A stretch of 64,000 nt of DNA from the NCBI GenBank assembly GCA_910577465.1, contig CAJTMM010000002.1:47509-111508 (forward strand), written 5' to 3'. A model generated the notes under the pieces. The model saw only the letters and a program-made list of their open reading frames with translations. It was not told where the DNA came from and made no database searches. A program made the position numbers and the translations under genes. The stretch comes from an uncultured Muribaculaceae bacterium (lineage in GTDB: Bacteria > Bacteroidota > Bacteroidia > Bacteroidales > Muribaculaceae). Of this stretch, positions 34,216 to 43,800 are shown piece by piece (the stretch's first letter is position 1; each line of letters begins with the position of its first letter).

Positions 34216-35364
34216 ATGGCGTTTACATTGCGTACCATAATCACACTTGTACTTATTTCATGTGCTGCGGTAGTTAATATAGCCGCGGCACATGAACATT
34301 ATTGTGATAGTACAAATCTCGTTGCGGTCACAGATACGGGCAAAGTGGATTCAGGGTCATGGATTAAACAGCTTGTGGCATCCGGATTTCATATCAATTC
34401 CCCAAGTATCCACTATCCGAAATTTCCGCGTTTTATTGTGAAAGTTTACAATTGGGGTGACAAGTTATTTAATTCCTATGATTCGACTTATGTGGTGGGT
34501 ACCGGAAAGAATTGGAAGGTGATGTCTAAAAGCTATAATTGGATGGAGAGCTATATGATGTTATTTTCTGCCAAGTCAAGTGACATGTTGCATATCCGTT
34601 CGGATATATTCTATGATCTCGGAGCCTACGTTAGCTTTATGGCTGTGAGTGTTGGATATACTTCAAAGGTTAATAGTTGGTTTGGCGATGCCGGAAATGA
34701 TAGAAAGAATCTTAATTTCAATTTCACTTGTTCTCGCCTGTATGCCAACTTTGATTATACCTCAACTAAGGGTAATGCGCGGATAACACATTTTGGAGAA
34801 TATAACAAGGGTAGAAGTTTTTCGCATAAGTTTGATGATATAAAGCATAAATCACTGACAGGGGAGTTCTATTATTTTTTTAATAATAAAAAGTACTCGC
34901 AGGCTGCTGCCTATTGTTACTCAAAATACCAATTGAAGAGTGCCGGCAGTTGGATTCTCGGTTTCGCTTTTAATAGCCAGCGTATAGATATGGATTTCTC
35001 ATCATTGCCCATGGAGATGCAACAGTTCCTGCCTTCGTTGGCGAGCGACTATCGTTTCCATTATACTGATTATGGGATACTTGGCGGATATGGCCATAAT
35101 TGGGTGTTATCACCAAGAAAATGGTTAGTCAATTTTACGATATTACCCTCTATGGGATACCGGCATTCCTATTCTGATTCAACAGAAGGACGCAAAAGTA
35201 TGGTGTCAACCAACATCCGTGCTCGATTTGCCGTGGTCTATAATTATAGGGCGTTGTTTGCATCGCTTAATGGACGTTTTGATGCACACCTGTATTTCAA
35301 TAGCAAGTACGCTTTCTTTAACTCGACCGAAGCATTATCATTGATTGTAGGAGCAAGATTTTAG
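34216..35364 (+). CDS. DUF4421 predicted outer-membrane barrel
   Basis: A 382-residue protein with a signal peptide (1-25, ending NIAAAHE). The mature part begins with a conserved segment FPRFIVKVYNWGDKLFNSYD that is the hallmark of DUF4421, and then consists of alternating aromatic beta strands ending in ALSLIVGARF, with a C-terminal Phe typical of outer-membrane barrels. Function is unknown. It lies 17 bp after the amidase gene and is likely co-transcribed. Its stop overlaps the convergent DUF6268-like gene by 4 bp. Confidence 0.85.
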   Translation: MAFTLRTIITLVLISCAAVVNIAAAHEHYCDSTNLVAVTDTGKVDSGSWIKQLVASGFHINSPSIHYPKFPRFIVKVYNWGDKLFNSYDSTYVVGTGKNWKVMSKSYNWMESYMMLFSAKSSDMLHIRSDIFYDLGAYVSFMAVSVGYTSKVNSWFGDAGNDRKNLNFNFTCSRLYANFDYTSTKGNARITHFGEYNKGRSFSHKFDDIKHKSLTGEFYYFFNNKKYSQAAAYCYSKYQLKSAGSWILGFAFNSQRIDMDFSSLPMEMQQFLPSLASDYRFHYTDYGILGGYGHNWVLSPRKWLVNFTILPSMGYRHSYSDSTEGRKSMVSTNIRARFAVVYNYRALFASLNGRFDAHLYFNSKYAFFNSTEALSLIVGARF

Positions 35365-36275
35365 AATTCATAACTGATTCCTGTCTGGACCTGTATGGCA
35401 GGAGAGAACACTTGTTTGTCATGTGAACTGAACATGTGGTCAAACATCTCGCTGATTTCGCGGTTGCATATAAATGATGTGCGTCTCCATACACCTCCGA
35501 TTGCTCCATATACGCTGAAGTGCCTGTTGATATAATACGATGCCTTAAGGTCGGAGCGTATTGTGGATGTGGAATATAATTTGGTTTTACCATCAATGGA
35601 CATTACTGCCGACATCCCCGACATGTCAATGGCATTGCATGTAAGTTTCCATTTCGATGATAGCCATGTGGCAGCTGTGAGTTTTAGTCTCCCCATGAAA
35701 TTTACCGAGAATTCATACTTACCCTTTTTTGACCAATTTACATAGACCATGGGTAGAATCATTGGTATGCCGAACGAATTGGTCAGACCCGCACCTGCGC
35801 CAACGCTAAGGTTGGAGTGTAGCTTATAAGCAAATACCAATCCTCCATTGGCAAGGATGCTTTTCCATTTAATGTAATTAGTAGGGGCATATATACCCAC
35901 CCCCAATCCGGCTATTATACTCCACTTCTCATTGATAGGTCGCAGATGAACAAGCATAACTCCCGTATTGATTAGTTCGTGGGGACTATACATCCGGGCG
36001 TTTTCCGAGCAATCAAAATGGGCAAAGTCTGCGTTCAATCGTATCCCCCATAATGTCATTTGTTTGCGTTCATTATATTTGATACTCACCGGAATGGTTA
36101 TGTCTGTGCCAATATGAGACATGGTGCCGGATCCCAATTTATTACCATCGGAATCTTTTAAGTCGGAACATCCGGTATAATCTATCGTTATGTTTCCTTG
36201 GGCATGTGTATGTAATGATGTGGTGAAAAGTAATATTGTTGAGATTATGATGAGTTGTCTTGATAATATTGACAT
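35361..36275 (-). CDS. DUF6268-like predicted outer-membrane barrel
   Basis: 304 residues: signal peptide (1-25, cleaved after HTHA/Q), then beta-strand-rich sequence with alternating hydrophobic and aromatic residues, ending in VQTGISYEF with a terminal Phe. The family assignment rests on the pattern of strands such as WSIIAGLGVGIYAPTNY, SVGAGAGLTNSFGIPMILPM and SVYGAIGGVWRRTSF, which recall DUF6268 barrels of Bacteroidetes; it could be another small porin-like family. It is convergent with DUF4421 and divergent from the GH110 gene. Function unknown. Confidence 0.7.
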   Translation of the reverse strand: MSILSRQLIIISTILLFTTSLHTHAQGNITIDYTGCSDLKDSDGNKLGSGTMSHIGTDITIPVSIKYNERKQMTLWGIRLNADFAHFDCSENARMYSPHELINTGVMLVHLRPINEKWSIIAGLGVGIYAPTNYIKWKSILANGGLVFAYKLHSNLSVGAGAGLTNSFGIPMILPMVYVNWSKKGKYEFSVNFMGRLKLTAATWLSSKWKLTCNAIDMSGMSAVMSIDGKTKLYSTSTIRSDLKASYYINRHFSVYGAIGGVWRRTSFICNREISEMFDHMFSSHDKQVFSPAIQVQTGISYEF

Positions 36276-36292
36276 AGTGTTTTGTATGTATT

Positions 36293-36326
36293 TTTGTGTC
36301 TGGACGATATTAAATAGTTATATTTG
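36293..36326 (+). promoter_or_regulatory. Promoter of the GH110 gene
   Basis: -33 TTTG (36293-36296), 22-bp spacer, -7 TATATTTG (36319-36326). The spacer is 1-2 bp longer than usual. The -7 box lies 21 bp before the chosen ATG and covers the alternative GTG start at 36326, which excludes that start. Confidence 0.5.
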
Positions 36327-36346
36327 TGGTAACAAAATTTAATGCC

Positions 36347-38128
36347 ATGAAGTTCTTAGGTTTAGTATCTGCCGCTTTATTCTTATTGTGCGCATCGTCA
36401 TGTGGACAACGTTCGAATGTGTATTCACTTAATGATTATGGAGTGAGTGTAAATGACACTACAAATAATGCCACGGTAACCATCAATAATGCCATAGAAC
36501 GTATTTTATCGGAAGTGCCGGACGGTACGCCCGTTGTGTTGACTTTAGAGCCCGGTCGTTATGATTTTTATCCTGACAGCAGTATGATGCGAGAATATTA
36601 TATCTCAAATCACGATCAGGTTAATCCTAAAATGGTAGGTATCGCGTTGGAAAATCTAAAAAATGTAACTTTGGATGGCAATGGCGCTGATTTGATGTTT
36701 CATGGACGTATGCTCCCCGTGTCATTGGTGTCTTCTCGAAATTGTACTATCAAGAACCTTGACATAGATTTTGTTAATCCGCATATCTCGCAAATAACAG
36801 TGGTAGATAATGATACTGTCAGGGGGATAATCCGCTATAAAGTGGCTCCATGGGTTAGGTATGAGATTCGTGACAGTGCCTTTGTGGCGATTGGTGATGG
36901 ATGGGAACATATACCGGATGCCGGCATCGCTTTCGAAGCTGATACAAAACGATTGGTATATAACACAAGCGATATATCGGTAGGGGTGCGTGGTGTAAAG
37001 ATGCTTTCCGATAGTACTATTGAAGCAAGATGGCACAATCCAAGATTGATTCCGGGAACAGTCGTGGCTCTGCGTACGTATGGACGTCCTGCACCGGGCA
37101 TATTTGTGGATGACGATATTAATGTGACACTTGAGAATATATCTGTGCATTATGCCGAAGGGATGGGACTTCTGGCTCAAGGTTCGGAAAATATTTATCT
37201 AAAAGGATTCAATGTATGTCTCAGGGGAGATAACGACCCTCGCTATTTTACCACTCAGGCAGATGCGACACACTTTTCAGGATGTAAAGGGGTGATTGTA
37301 TCTGAAGATGGATTGTATGAGAATATGATGGATGATGCCATAAATGTGCATGGAACTTATCTGAAGGTGGTGGATGTGATAGATTCATGTACCATCCTGG
37401 GACGTTACATGCATCCGCAGGCATTCGGTTTCTCATGGGGTAATCCCGGAGATACAATTCAATTCATTTCATCGCGCACTATGGAATTGGTCGGAGAACC
37501 GAGAGTTATCTCAGAAATCAATCCGGTTGATACATCTTGTGTTGCGGGAGCCAAAGTATTCAATATAAAGTTGACAGCAGCGTTGCCGGACGATGTTGAT
37601 TTTGATAATGGAGAATATGGTGTTGAGAATTTAGAATGGACTCCGAGTGTGCATTTTGCCGGTAATGTAGTTAGGAATAATCGTGCTCGAGGAGCGTTGT
37701 TCAGTACGCCGAGGACTGTACTTGTTGAGAATAATCTGTTTGATCACACCTCCGGAACTGCCATATTGCTTTGCGGGGATTGCAACGGATGGTTTGAAAC
37801 AGGGGCATGCCGGGATGTGACGATTCGCGACAATAGGTTTGAAAATGCGCTTACCAGTATGTTTCAATTTACCAATGCCGTGATATCCATATATCCGGAG
37901 ATTCCGGATTTGGAGCATCAGCAAAAATATTTCCACAGCAATATTCTGATTGAGAATAATGTATTTGATACGTTTGATACCCCATTGCTATATGCTAAAT
38001 CAGTAGACGGATTAAAGTTCATAAACAATGAGATACGCCGTAACAACGAGTATCCGGCATACCATTGGAACAAGCAACCCGTATTATTGGAGCGTGTGGT
38101 AAATTCTGAAATTCAGATTGTGGATTAG
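36347..38128 (+). CDS. GH110 alpha-1,3-galactosidase, lipoprotein
   Basis: 593 residues. A lipoprotein signal (MKFLGLVSAALFLLCASSCG, lipid-attached Cys at the ASSC box) anchors it in a membrane, probably facing outward or the periplasm. The mature protein is a right-handed parallel beta-helix with repeated N-N-x-F and I-x-N-N strands (ENNVF, RNNRARG). The segments ADATHFSGCKG (about 305-315) and MDDAINVHGTY (about 327-337) are characteristic of GH110 exo-alpha-galactosidases, which remove terminal alpha-1,3-galactose from blood group B and linear alpha-Gal structures on mucins and other host glycans. No SusC/SusD pair is adjacent, so this is a stand-alone glycan-trimming enzyme. GlaA versus GlaB specificity cannot be assigned by eye. 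Confidence 0.88.
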   Translation: MKFLGLVSAALFLLCASSCGQRSNVYSLNDYGVSVNDTTNNATVTINNAIERILSEVPDGTPVVLTLEPGRYDFYPDSSMMREYYISNHDQVNPKMVGIALENLKNVTLDGNGADLMFHGRMLPVSLVSSRNCTIKNLDIDFVNPHISQITVVDNDTVRGIIRYKVAPWVRYEIRDSAFVAIGDGWEHIPDAGIAFEADTKRLVYNTSDISVGVRGVKMLSDSTIEARWHNPRLIPGTVVALRTYGRPAPGIFVDDDINVTLENISVHYAEGMGLLAQGSENIYLKGFNVCLRGDNDPRYFTTQADATHFSGCKGVIVSEDGLYENMMDDAINVHGTYLKVVDVIDSCTILGRYMHPQAFGFSWGNPGDTIQFISSRTMELVGEPRVISEINPVDTSCVAGAKVFNIKLTAALPDDVDFDNGEYGVENLEWTPSVHFAGNVVRNNRARGALFSTPRTVLVENNLFDHTSGTAILLCGDCNGWFETGACRDVTIRDNRFENALTSMFQFTNAVISIYPEIPDLEHQQKYFHSNILIENNVFDTFDTPLLYAKSVDGLKFINNEIRRNNEYPAYHWNKQPVLLERVVNSEIQIVD

Positions 38129-38139
38129 TTGATTGCAGA

Positions 38140-38520
38140 TTATTTGTACAGATGGAACATCCGTTCCATCATCTGCCATTTCTCAGCTGATGATTGTCCC
38201 GGTTTCACGTTTTGGAATATAGACATATATTCTTCCCATTCTTCTTGTCGGGGCAGGGTGTTGAGCCGCGCCATTGCTTCGTCCCAATTAAAGTCGAGGG
38301 GAGTTTCGACAATCATGAATAATCGTGTGCCGAGGATATATATTTCCATCTCAAGTATTCCTACCTCACGTATCCCTTCGAGGATTTCAGACCATGCCTC
38401 GCCTTCACTATGACGTTTACGATACTCGGCTATGAGTTCTGCGTTATCGCGTAAATCCAATGTCTGACAATAACGTTTTGTCGGTTGTGTGAAATTTTGT
38501 TGAGGATATCCGTTAGTCAT
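38140..38520 (-). CDS. rhaM: L-rhamnose mutarotase
   Basis: 126 residues. Interconverts alpha and beta L-rhamnose before isomerisation. RYCQTLDLRDNAELIAEYRK, IREVGILEMEIYILGTRLFM and the end NVKPGQSSAEKWQMMERMFH LYK are typical of the RhaM/DUF718 family. No rhaA, rhaB or rhaD gene is nearby; in Bacteroidales isolated rhaM genes in other glycan contexts are common. Its start is 3 bp after the upstream membrane-protein gene, so the two are on one message with the EEP-fold gene. Confidence 0.9.
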   Translation of the reverse strand: MTNGYPQQNFTQPTKRYCQTLDLRDNAELIAEYRKRHSEGEAWSEILEGIREVGILEMEIYILGTRLFMIVETPLDFNWDEAMARLNTLPRQEEWEEYMSIFQNVKPGQSSAEKWQMMERMFHLYK

Positions 38521-38523
38521 ATA

Positions 38524-39999
38524 TCAGTTGTTTGATGGGTTATGTTCTTTGTTGGTGTTGATAATAAAATAGCGTGTATAGAGACTCTCGTTTTCGGATA
38601 TGAAATTGTCGTAACATTCATTTTTGTTTTTGTCAAATAAATCGCGCTCCAACCATATCGCTGCGAATGGACGCCCCTTGATAATGCATCCGGTCTCTCC
38701 TTTCAAAACCAACAGCATGGTTGGTATGTTTGATAATACTCCTATTGCCAATACTATAGCGAAGTATTTGCCTCGCAATGTGCGCCAATTCATTGCAGAA
38801 GCTTCTTTTAGGACAACAATGGTGAAATAGCACATGAATGGTATGGATGCCCGTATCCCCATATTGTAATCGTTGTCAGTAAGCACAAACATCGGTACGA
38901 TTAACGACCAAAGCATCATGCCCCAGAATAAACGGTTTCGCTTAATTCGTTGCCATATAAATGGCATGAATACGCCGTAGCTGCATATAATAAATACAAT
39001 CATTAGCCATGCATAGTGAGAGACGGATGTAAGATTGCCAAAAATAAGATGCGGTGTGTTCCCATGCTTGTTCGCCATGAAATATACTGCAATGAGAATG
39101 CATAAACAGATTCCTATTATATTGTTGATGCTAATGGCATTACGCCAATTCTTAAGGATGGTGACGATTATAAACGGAACAATGCCAATTGTCGGGAACG
39201 GAGCGAAATACGCCAAACAACAAAATGGAATCACCAGATATGCTACATTGTGCCGATTGATATATAGAATCGGCAGAACCATCCAAACAGCAATGCCCTG
39301 ATTGTAATTATAGCATGTAAGTATTCTCCAAGATGGTGCGGACATGTATTCTGATGCAAGGTCTTTCTCATGGAATAAAAAGTCTGTAATTCCACACCAT
39401 CCGGATACAAGTAAATCATTGATGTATTCCCAACCGCAGAATGCAAACATCAATATTATAATCCAAACCTTAGCTTTGCCGATTATGCTAAAAACAATCA
39501 ATGCTACAATCATCATCCCAATCCAAGCATAGAGTAACTGTGCTATATTGCCAATTAAAATTGAGCCTGTAAGTTTGGAAATAAGAGCCGGTAGTATCCA
39601 AAATGCATGATAATAGCATAATAGCAGATTGTTGCCGGCTGCGTCCTGTTTTATAACGGGAAACGGGTTATTGACGAGTTCATAAAATAGCGCGTTTCGG
39701 AACGCATGATCCCAAGGAAGCTGATAGAAGAATCCACCTATTCCGGAACAGAAAATCCAAATAAAGGATATGATGGCAATCCACAACAACGTGCTTCGGT
39801 GGATGGCAATACTCTCAAAATGACATGAAGAAGCGGATGCCTTCCAAATGGCCCATATTGAAAGTATCCCGAATGGAATCCCAATCTCTGGACGAAACCA
39901 AGTGAATAAGAACAGCACCAGCGGGAGTCCTAACCACCAGTAAGCGTATAATACTAAATTCCCTATGCGGATGCTATTGTGAGAGGATATTGTCTGCAC
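38524..39999 (-). CDS. Polytopic membrane protein, possibly GT-C-like
   Basis: A 491-residue protein with about 11-13 hydrophobic segments spread over residues 12-430 and a soluble C-terminal tail (about 435-491). The first extracytoplasmic loop contains QLPWDHAFRNALFYELVNNPFP, reminiscent of the acidic loop that follows the first helix in GT-C glycosyltransferases, but no convincing D-x-D or E-x-D catalytic pair is seen. No family is recognised with confidence. The start codon is GTG at 39999; no better ATG exists near the N-terminus. It lies 15 bp after the EEP-fold gene and 3 bp before rhaM. Confidence 0.75.
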   Translation of the reverse strand: MQTISSHNSIRIGNLVLYAYWWLGLPLVLFLFTWFRPEIGIPFGILSIWAIWKASASSCHFESIAIHRSTLLWIAIISFIWIFCSGIGGFFYQLPWDHAFRNALFYELVNNPFPVIKQDAAGNNLLLCYYHAFWILPALISKLTGSILIGNIAQLLYAWIGMMIVALIVFSIIGKAKVWIIILMFAFCGWEYINDLLVSGWCGITDFLFHEKDLASEYMSAPSWRILTCYNYNQGIAVWMVLPILYINRHNVAYLVIPFCCLAYFAPFPTIGIVPFIIVTILKNWRNAISINNIIGICLCILIAVYFMANKHGNTPHLIFGNLTSVSHYAWLMIVFIICSYGVFMPFIWQRIKRNRLFWGMMLWSLIVPMFVLTDNDYNMGIRASIPFMCYFTIVVLKEASAMNWRTLRGKYFAIVLAIGVLSNIPTMLLVLKGETGCIIKGRPFAAIWLERDLFDKNKNECYDNFISENESLYTRYFIINTNKEHNPSNN

Positions 40000-40014
40000 A
40001 AGCGTAACGGCGTT

Positions 40015-40758
40015 TTATTGTGCTTTTATTGTGACATCTATCAATACAGGACGATGATCTGAAGCTATTGGCGCATTAACGACCTCAGATTTATGTACGG
40101 TCACATTGTCCCCATTTGATAATATTATGTAATCGAGAACCTCCTTAGGATTATCAGAGGGGAATGTCGGTGTAACTCCATCGGTCAATATTGTGAATTT
40201 GCCGGATAGTGTGCGGAACACTTCATCATCGGGGAGTGCGTTGAAGTCTCCGGCTATGAATAGCGGTTTCTTGGTTTTTCCCGAAATGGTCATTAATATT
40301 GATGCCGCTTCATTGCGGTCCTGTTCAGTGAGACTTAGATGAGTGCAGCAAAAAACAAAGTCTTTGAATTCGACCATCAGGAGTGCTCGGGCTTCTTCCG
40401 ATCCAGGCAACGGCATTCGTGTTACAGAAATCGGTTCTTCCCGAGAAAGGATGCCGATTCCGTATTTTCCACCGTCGAAATCAATGGCAGGAGCATAAAT
40501 TGCAGTCATCCCTGTGCTTTCTGCGAGGTCTCCAAGGATATATCGACCGCTACTGCGGCGTGTTACGCTGTCAACCTCCTGAACAGCCACGATTGTCGGG
40601 CAAACATTATTTATAACTTCTGCGGTACGTGATAAATCCATAATGTCATCTATGCCGATACCGTTGCGTATATTGTATGACATTATTCGATACTCTGATT
40701 GCGCGTACATACATACAGCCGGAATCAGTAGGCACATAAAAGCGAATATTCTATTCAT
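40015..40758 (-). CDS. Secreted endonuclease/exonuclease/phosphatase-fold hydrolase
   Basis: 247 residues with signal peptide (1-18, ending MYAQS). The EEP-fold metal site is complete: MSYNIRNG (Asn), VAVQEVDS (Glu), GDFNALPDD (Asp/Asn) and the terminal SDHRPVLID (Asp-His). Members include secreted nucleases, sphingomyelinases and inositol phosphatases; the substrate is not evident. The open frame extends to 40809, but a -7 element at 40776-40783 rules out the longest form; ATGs at 40767, 40764 and 40758 are possible, and MNRIFAFMCLL at 40758 is chosen as the normal start of the signal peptide. Confidence 0.88.
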   Translation of the reverse strand: MNRIFAFMCLLIPAVCMYAQSEYRIMSYNIRNGIGIDDIMDLSRTAEVINNVCPTIVAVQEVDSVTRRSSGRYILGDLAESTGMTAIYAPAIDFDGGKYGIGILSREEPISVTRMPLPGSEEARALLMVEFKDFVFCCTHLSLTEQDRNEAASILMTISGKTKKPLFIAGDFNALPDDEVFRTLSGKFTILTDGVTPTFPSDNPKEVLDYIILSNGDNVTVHKSEVVNAPIASDHRPVLIDVTIKAQ

Positions 40759-40775
40759 AACCATCATTTTTATCA

Positions 40776-40783
40776 CAAAGATA
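40776..40783 (-). promoter_or_regulatory. -7 element of the EEP-fold/membrane protein/rhaM operon
   Basis: TATCTTTG on the minus strand fits TAnnTTTG. The transcript would start near 40769, just before the candidate ATGs. Confidence 0.45.
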
Positions 40784-40863
40784 CCACTTTTATTACAAAA
40801 TTGGAACAATTGAACTTGTGATATTACGGTTACTTATTATGCCATTATATTGCCTTAATGATG

Positions 40864-43800
40864 TTAGGATGACGGTGGCTTAGGTGTTTCTATATTTGTC
40901 GAGGAGTCTGCACTTGTTGATGACTGTGCAGTAGGATTGAATACGGATGCGAGATGGCGCTGGCGGAAGCGCTCGAGAAGTTCCCAGAAGTTGGGGACAA
41001 ACAGGGTTCCTACTACTGCATTGATTGCCATGCCAAATACTACGGCGGTGCCTAAAGCTATGCGGCTGTTTGCCCCGGCTCCTGATGCGAAAAGCATGGG
41101 CATGACTCCGAATACAAAAGCGAGGGCTGTCATCATTATCGGTCTGAAACGAATCCGTCCGGCATCAAGTGCCGCTTGTCGGATAGGTTGTCCGGCTTTG
41201 CGAAAATCCACAGCGTATTCAACGATAAGAATGGCGTTCTTTGCAGATAGACCGAGTAAGAGGATTATACCTATCTGAGTATATATGCTTATACTCTGTC
41301 CCATGATGAGACATCCTATTACGGTGCCGAGTATGGCGGTGGGCATAGATATAACCACTGCTATCGGGTCGGTAATACTCTCATATTGGGCAGCAAGTAC
41401 GAGTAGAGTCACAAGTACTGCGAATATCATCACTATAGCCACCGTAGTACCACCTTGCGTCTCTTGATAGGCTTCTCCCGTCCATGCATAACTGTAATTA
41501 GAGCCTACGGTGTGTGTCACTATCTCCTCCATGGCTTTTATGGCATCCGATGAACTTACGTTCTTCGCCGGGGTGGCTGTAAGGGATGCTGTGGAATACA
41601 TATTGTACCGGCTTACGGATGGCTGTCCCATGACCGGTTCTATGGTGACGAATGATGAGAATGGAACCATCTCACCGGAGCTGTTTTTGACACTTAGGCG
41701 TAGAACATCGGTTATATTTGTGCGAGCGGCTGCATCGCCGGATAATAAGACTTCATATACGCGTCCGAATTCATTGAAATCATTTACATAACGTTGGCCT
41801 GTGAATGATCCGAGGGAATTGAATACATCTGATAAACTTAATCCAAGCATTTCCACCTTGTCACGATCGAGATTAAGCATATATTGTGGTACTGTACCTT
41901 CGTAGAGAGAAGTTACAGAGGCGATTCGTGAGTCTTTTTTTGCCGCCTGTTGAATATCATCAAGAGCATTGCGCATAGCTTCAGGACCGCGATTATTGAT
42001 GTCAAGGAGTTGCATTTGTAAGCCTGATGCAAGTCCTAATCCGGGAATGGCAGGTGGATTCAACGCAAATATTATGGCTTCCTGTATATCGGAGCATGAT
42101 TCTTCAAAACGTTCTATTATGGCATCTACACCGGAATCCTTACCCTTGCGTTCATTCCATGGTTTTAGGGTAACCATCAAGGCTCCTAAGTTGGAGCTGT
42201 TGCCACCGCCGAGAAATGAGAATCCGGATATGGAGATTACATTGTCCACCTCCGGTATTGCCAATAAGCGTTCGGTGGCTTGGTGTAGTACGGCGTTGGT
42301 TCTTTCGACAGATGCCCCTACCGGTAATTGTACGGACCCCATGAAATATCCCATATCCTCCTCAGGTACGTAAGAGGTGGGCATTTTAAGGAATCCCCAG
42401 AATGCTACGGCTGTAATTGCAAGATAGGCTGCAATAGCAATGACAGGCCGTTTTAAGAACGTGCCAACGATTTTCATATATCCATTGAGCGTGGCAGCAA
42501 ATCCCTTGTTGAACCAACGATATGGGAGGAAACGTGATTGAGCCTTGCGTGGACGCAAAAACAGAGCGCACATAGCAGGTGTAAATGTCAGTGCATTGAA
42601 CCCGGAGAATGCCGTTGACACGGCTATTGTAAGAGCAAATTGCTTGTACAATTCGCCTGTGATACCGCTAATGAAAGCTGTAGGTATGAACACCGACAAT
42701 AGTACCAGCACTTCCCCAATCACAGGGCCTTGAAGCTCAGTCATGGCTTTTTCGGCGGCTTTGCGTGGAGTCATCAATCCTTTGTCGACAATTCGTGCAC
42801 AATCTTCGACAACTACTATAGCATCATCGACTACAATCGCAATAGCGAGTACCAGACCGAATAATGTGAGCGTATTAATGGTAAATCCGAAAAGTTTCAT
42901 TACCGCGAATGTGGCTATCAATGATACCGGTATGGTTATCATTGGAATAATTACGGCACGCCAGCTTTGCAGGAAAAACAGGATGACTATCATTACTATG
43001 AGGGTAGTCTCAACGAATGTTACAAGAACATCATCAATCGATTCTGTAACGAAATCCGTTGAGTTCATTATGACGCGATAGTGTACGCCCTCAGGAAAAT
43101 ATTGTTCCAGCTCATTAAGTTTATCTTTCACACGGTTTGCCACCTCAAGAGCGTTGGCTCCCGGGAGTTGATATATTCCTAACAGTCCCGCTTCTTTACC
43201 TGATACGAGTGATTCGTTGCCATAAGAATCACTGCCTAAGTCAATGCGGGCTATGTCACGCAATCGAAGCATGCTGCCATCCGGTTCGGTACGGATGATA
43301 ATGTTGCCGAACTCATCAGTTGTGGTAAGTCGCCCCTTGGCTGTAAGAGTATATTGGAACGGAGCAATATTACTGTTTGGAGCGGCACCGACATCTCCAG
43401 CCGATACCTCTATGTTTTGGCTTTCTATTGCCTGAGCTACTTCAGCAGCGGTTATTCCACGCACTTGCATCACTGCAGGATCAAGCCAAATACGCATACT
43501 GTACTCACCGGCTCCGAACGCTCCTACTTGTCCCACTCCATCCACTCGGGAAAGTTCATCGACAATGTTGAGTTTTGCATAGTTGGTTAGATATAGTGCA
43601 TCGTAGAGTTTCGGATTATCACTTTCCAATGCTACGAACATGATGATATTGGAAGACCGGGACATTACCGTGACACCTTGCTGTTTTACTGAAGACGGAA
43701 GAGAAGCCTCTGCCATGGATATGCGGTTCTGAACTTTGACTGTTGCCATGTCGAGATCGGTTCCGGTTTCGAATGTGATGGTGAGTGAATAGCTACCGTC

